64,000 nt of DNA from Thermogemmatispora carboxidivorans (GTDB lineage Bacteria > Chloroflexota > Ktedonobacteria > Ktedonobacterales > Ktedonobacteraceae). Both the position numbers and the translations under genes were made by a program. Below the pieces are notes generated by a model. That model ran no database searches and was not told the DNA's origin. It worked only from the letters and a program-made list of their open reading frames with translations. How positions within the stretch are numbered: the stretch's first letter is position 1; each line of letters starts with the position of its first letter. Shown here in pieces: positions 62,453-64,000 of the stretch. The stretch lies in contig NZ_JNIM01000001.1 in the NCBI RefSeq assembly GCF_000702505.1, positions 3,782,001 to 3,846,000 of the forward strand, written 5' to 3'.

Positions 62453-63574
62453 TTTGGAGCGTGGGTCAAAAGCATCGCGCAGGCCATCGCCGAGGAAGGA
62501 AAAGGCCAGCACAATCAGGGCGAGGACGGTCGTCGGTACCAGGATTTCCCAGGGGTGGGTATTGATGTAGGGCGTGGCATCGGAGATCATCAGGCCCAGG
62601 CTGGAGCCGGGCGCCTGGACACCCAGACCAAGCAGACTGATGCCGGCCTCGCCAATGATGGTGTTCGAGATGTTGAGCGTTGAGGCCACCACGACGATAC
62701 TCATCAGATTGGGGATGATGTGGCGGAAGATGATGCGCAGGTTGCTGCTGCCAGAGGTACGCGCCGCCTCGATAAATTGCTGCTCTTTGAGCTGCAACGT
62801 TTGCCCGCGCACGTAGCGCGCCATGAGCGGCCAGACGGTGATGGCCAGAGCCAGCGAGACGAGGAGCAGGCGCCCGTTGCCGTTGGGGCCGATGACCGGT
62901 AGCTTGGCCAGGGCATCGGAAGCCCCTGGGCCAATAATGCCGGTCAGCATGATGGCAAAGAGCAGGCCCGGAAAGGCAAACATCAAATCAGTGAAGCGCG
63001 CCAGCAACTGATCGATCCAGCCCCCGAAGTAGCCAGCCAGCACGCCCACAATCAGGCCCAACAAAATGTCTACAACCTCAACGAGGGCAGCCACAATGAT
63101 AGAGACCAGCATCCCTTGCATGAGCCGCGCCAGAATGTCGCGCCCCAGGTCATCGGTTCCCAGCCAGTATTGAGCCGAAGGCCCCTCATCCTGGCGAATC
63201 AGCTCCTCATGATAGTAGCTGTGATAGACACTGGCAGGCACCGGTCCGTTTTGGGGACTCTCATAGACGCCGCCGATGTGCTGGTAGATGGGGGGACCAA
63301 AGAAGGCAACCAGCATGAAGAAGATGATCAGTCCCAGACTGACCATCGCCCGCTTGTCACGGCGCAGTCGACGCAGCGACTCCTGCAGAGGCGAAGGCCC
63401 ACGCCGTTCCAGCTGCGTCTCCTCTTCGCCGGGAGGAATGGCAGACGGCGGGGCTTCGCTTACCCCAGCAGCTAATTCCAGAAGCTCAGCCGGCGGAGGC
63501 TGCAGGCCCGCATTAGGCACCACGAAGCTCTCACCGCCGGCCTCAGACGGCCTGTGCTGTGCATCCATAGACAT
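62447..63574 (-). CDS. dppC: Peptide ABC transporter permease, DppC/OppC type
   Basis: 375 aa. A soluble N-terminus of about 80 residues precedes helix 1 (DKRAMVSLGLIIFFMLVAFFG), longer than usual. WLGTDDLGRDILARLMQGMLVSIIVAALVEVVDILLGLIVGVLAGYFGG is the strongly conserved DppC segment, and the EAA loop is FIEAARTSGSSNLRIIFRHIIPNLMSI. C-terminal DGLRDAFDPRSKD is typical. Read leftward, with a dppB-type gene directly upstream. Substrate: peptides or other oligomers. Confidence 0.93.
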   Translation of the reverse strand: MSMDAQHRPSEAGGESFVVPNAGLQPPPAELLELAAGVSEAPPSAIPPGEEETQLERRGPSPLQESLRRLRRDKRAMVSLGLIIFFMLVAFFGPPIYQHIGGVYESPQNGPVPASVYHSYYHEELIRQDEGPSAQYWLGTDDLGRDILARLMQGMLVSIIVAALVEVVDILLGLIVGVLAGYFGGWIDQLLARFTDLMFAFPGLLFAIMLTGIIGPGASDALAKLPVIGPNGNGRLLLVSLALAITVWPLMARYVRGQTLQLKEQQFIEAARTSGSSNLRIIFRHIIPNLMSIVVVASTLNISNTIIGEAGISLLGLGVQAPGSSLGLMISDATPYINTHPWEILVPTTVLALIVLAFSFLGDGLRDAFDPRSKD

Positions 63575-63598
63575 GCTGCTTTCTCTCCTTCCTCTCCC

Positions 63599-64000
63599 CT
63601 ATTCAAGCCGGATGCGTGGATCAACAATCGTGTAGAGAATATCGGAGATCAGGTTACCAACGACAACGCCGACCGCCAGCAGGACGACGGTGGCCTGGAT
63701 GACGGGATAGTCAAGGTCGATCACGGACTGCAGGGAGATGCGCCCGATGCCCGGGATGTTGAAAATCTGCTCGATGAAGAAGGTACCGGCGACCAGCAGG
63801 CCAATCGCTACCCCAAGAACGGTCACTAGCGGAATGAGTGCGTTGCGCAGAGCATGCCAGTAGATGACAACGCGCTCGTGCAACCCTTTGGCTCGGGCCG
63901 TGCGCACGTAGTCCTGACGCAGCACCTCCAGCATGGTTGTCCGCGCTAAGCGGGCAAAATAGGCGTAGCCGGCAGCTCCATAGACGAGGATGGGAACGAT
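63599..64000 (-). CDS. dppB: Peptide ABC transporter permease, DppB/OppB type (partial)
   Basis: Only the C-terminal 133 residues lie in the window; the frame runs off the right edge. YVRTARAKGLHERVVIYWHALRNALIPLVTVLGVAIGLLVAGTFFIEQIFNIPGIGRISLQSVIDLDYPVIQATVVLLAVGVVVGNLISDILYTIVDPRIRLE is the DppB C-terminal block with the EAA loop (RTARAKGL). The upstream part continues in frame (YAYFARLARTT). dppC starts 24 bases further on, so they form one operon. Confidence 0.93.
   Translation of the reverse strand: MVPILVYGAAGYAYFARLARTTMLEVLRQDYVRTARAKGLHERVVIYWHALRNALIPLVTVLGVAIGLLVAGTFFIEQIFNIPGIGRISLQSVIDLDYPVIQATVVLLAVGVVVGNLISDILYTIVDPRIRLE

Overview
The window is a high-GC chromosomal segment from a free-living Gram-positive-like bacterium, most likely a member of the Chloroflexota, class Ktedonobacteria (Thermogemmatispora or a relative). 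This placement is inferred. It rests on the mixture of a seryl-tRNA T-box leader, a prkA-yeaH-spoVR operon, DUF711 and DUF2203 proteins, several zinc-ribbon/Ala-Thr-stalk membrane proteins, and frequent TTG or GTG starts behind strong AGGAGG sites. No phage, insertion sequence, CRISPR array, rRNA or tRNA was recognised.

Layout. 1-7.3 kb (minus strand): poorly characterised membrane or secreted proteins, a WecA/MraY-type glycosyl-phosphate transferase, PrmC, a DUF2203 protein and a large PepSY-like membrane protein. 7.8-14.4 kb: a molybdopterin oxidoreductase of the sulfite-oxidase fold, an unknown protein, and the stress/sporulation-type operon prkA-yeaH-spoVR (transcribed right to left, closed by a hairpin terminator). 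15.2-25.3 kb: an orphan NarL-type histidine kinase with a 7-residue internal duplication, a SAM hydrolase (DUF62), a 781-aa REC-like/MshEN-like scaffold protein, a YflT-like membrane protein, ClpS, a universal stress protein, a GAF protein and a DUF711 protein. 25.4-30.1 kb: a Dna2-like nuclease-helicase, ribokinase and a SufT/MIP18-type iron-sulfur assembly factor. 30.6-35.1 kb: three paralogous membrane-anchored proteins with an Ala/Thr stalk and a lectin-like C-terminus (a fourth relative lies at 59.5 kb). 35.5-38.7 kb: T-box(Ser)-serS and two calcineurin-like phosphoesterases.

39.7-51.5 kb is the most coherent accessory region: a branched-chain amino-acid-type ABC transporter (livF-livG-livH-livM-livK, minus strand), a divergent PucR-type regulator, an acyl-CoA dehydrogenase, a small unknown protein and a sugar-porter-type MFS transporter. 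Three promoters in this region (livF, acyl-CoA dehydrogenase, MFS) carry the same bipartite element, AATTTGT-N8-ACATTG, followed by a TACAAT -10 box, so they look like one regulon.

51.9-64 kb: a zinc-ribbon pseudokinase, dihydrolipoyl dehydrogenase, an RskA-like membrane protein, a class-I glutamine amidotransferase-like peptidase (C26), a polytopic membrane protein translationally coupled to the fourth stalk/lectin protein, an APC-family amino-acid permease, and the start of a Dpp/Opp-type peptide transporter whose dppB-like gene runs off the right edge.
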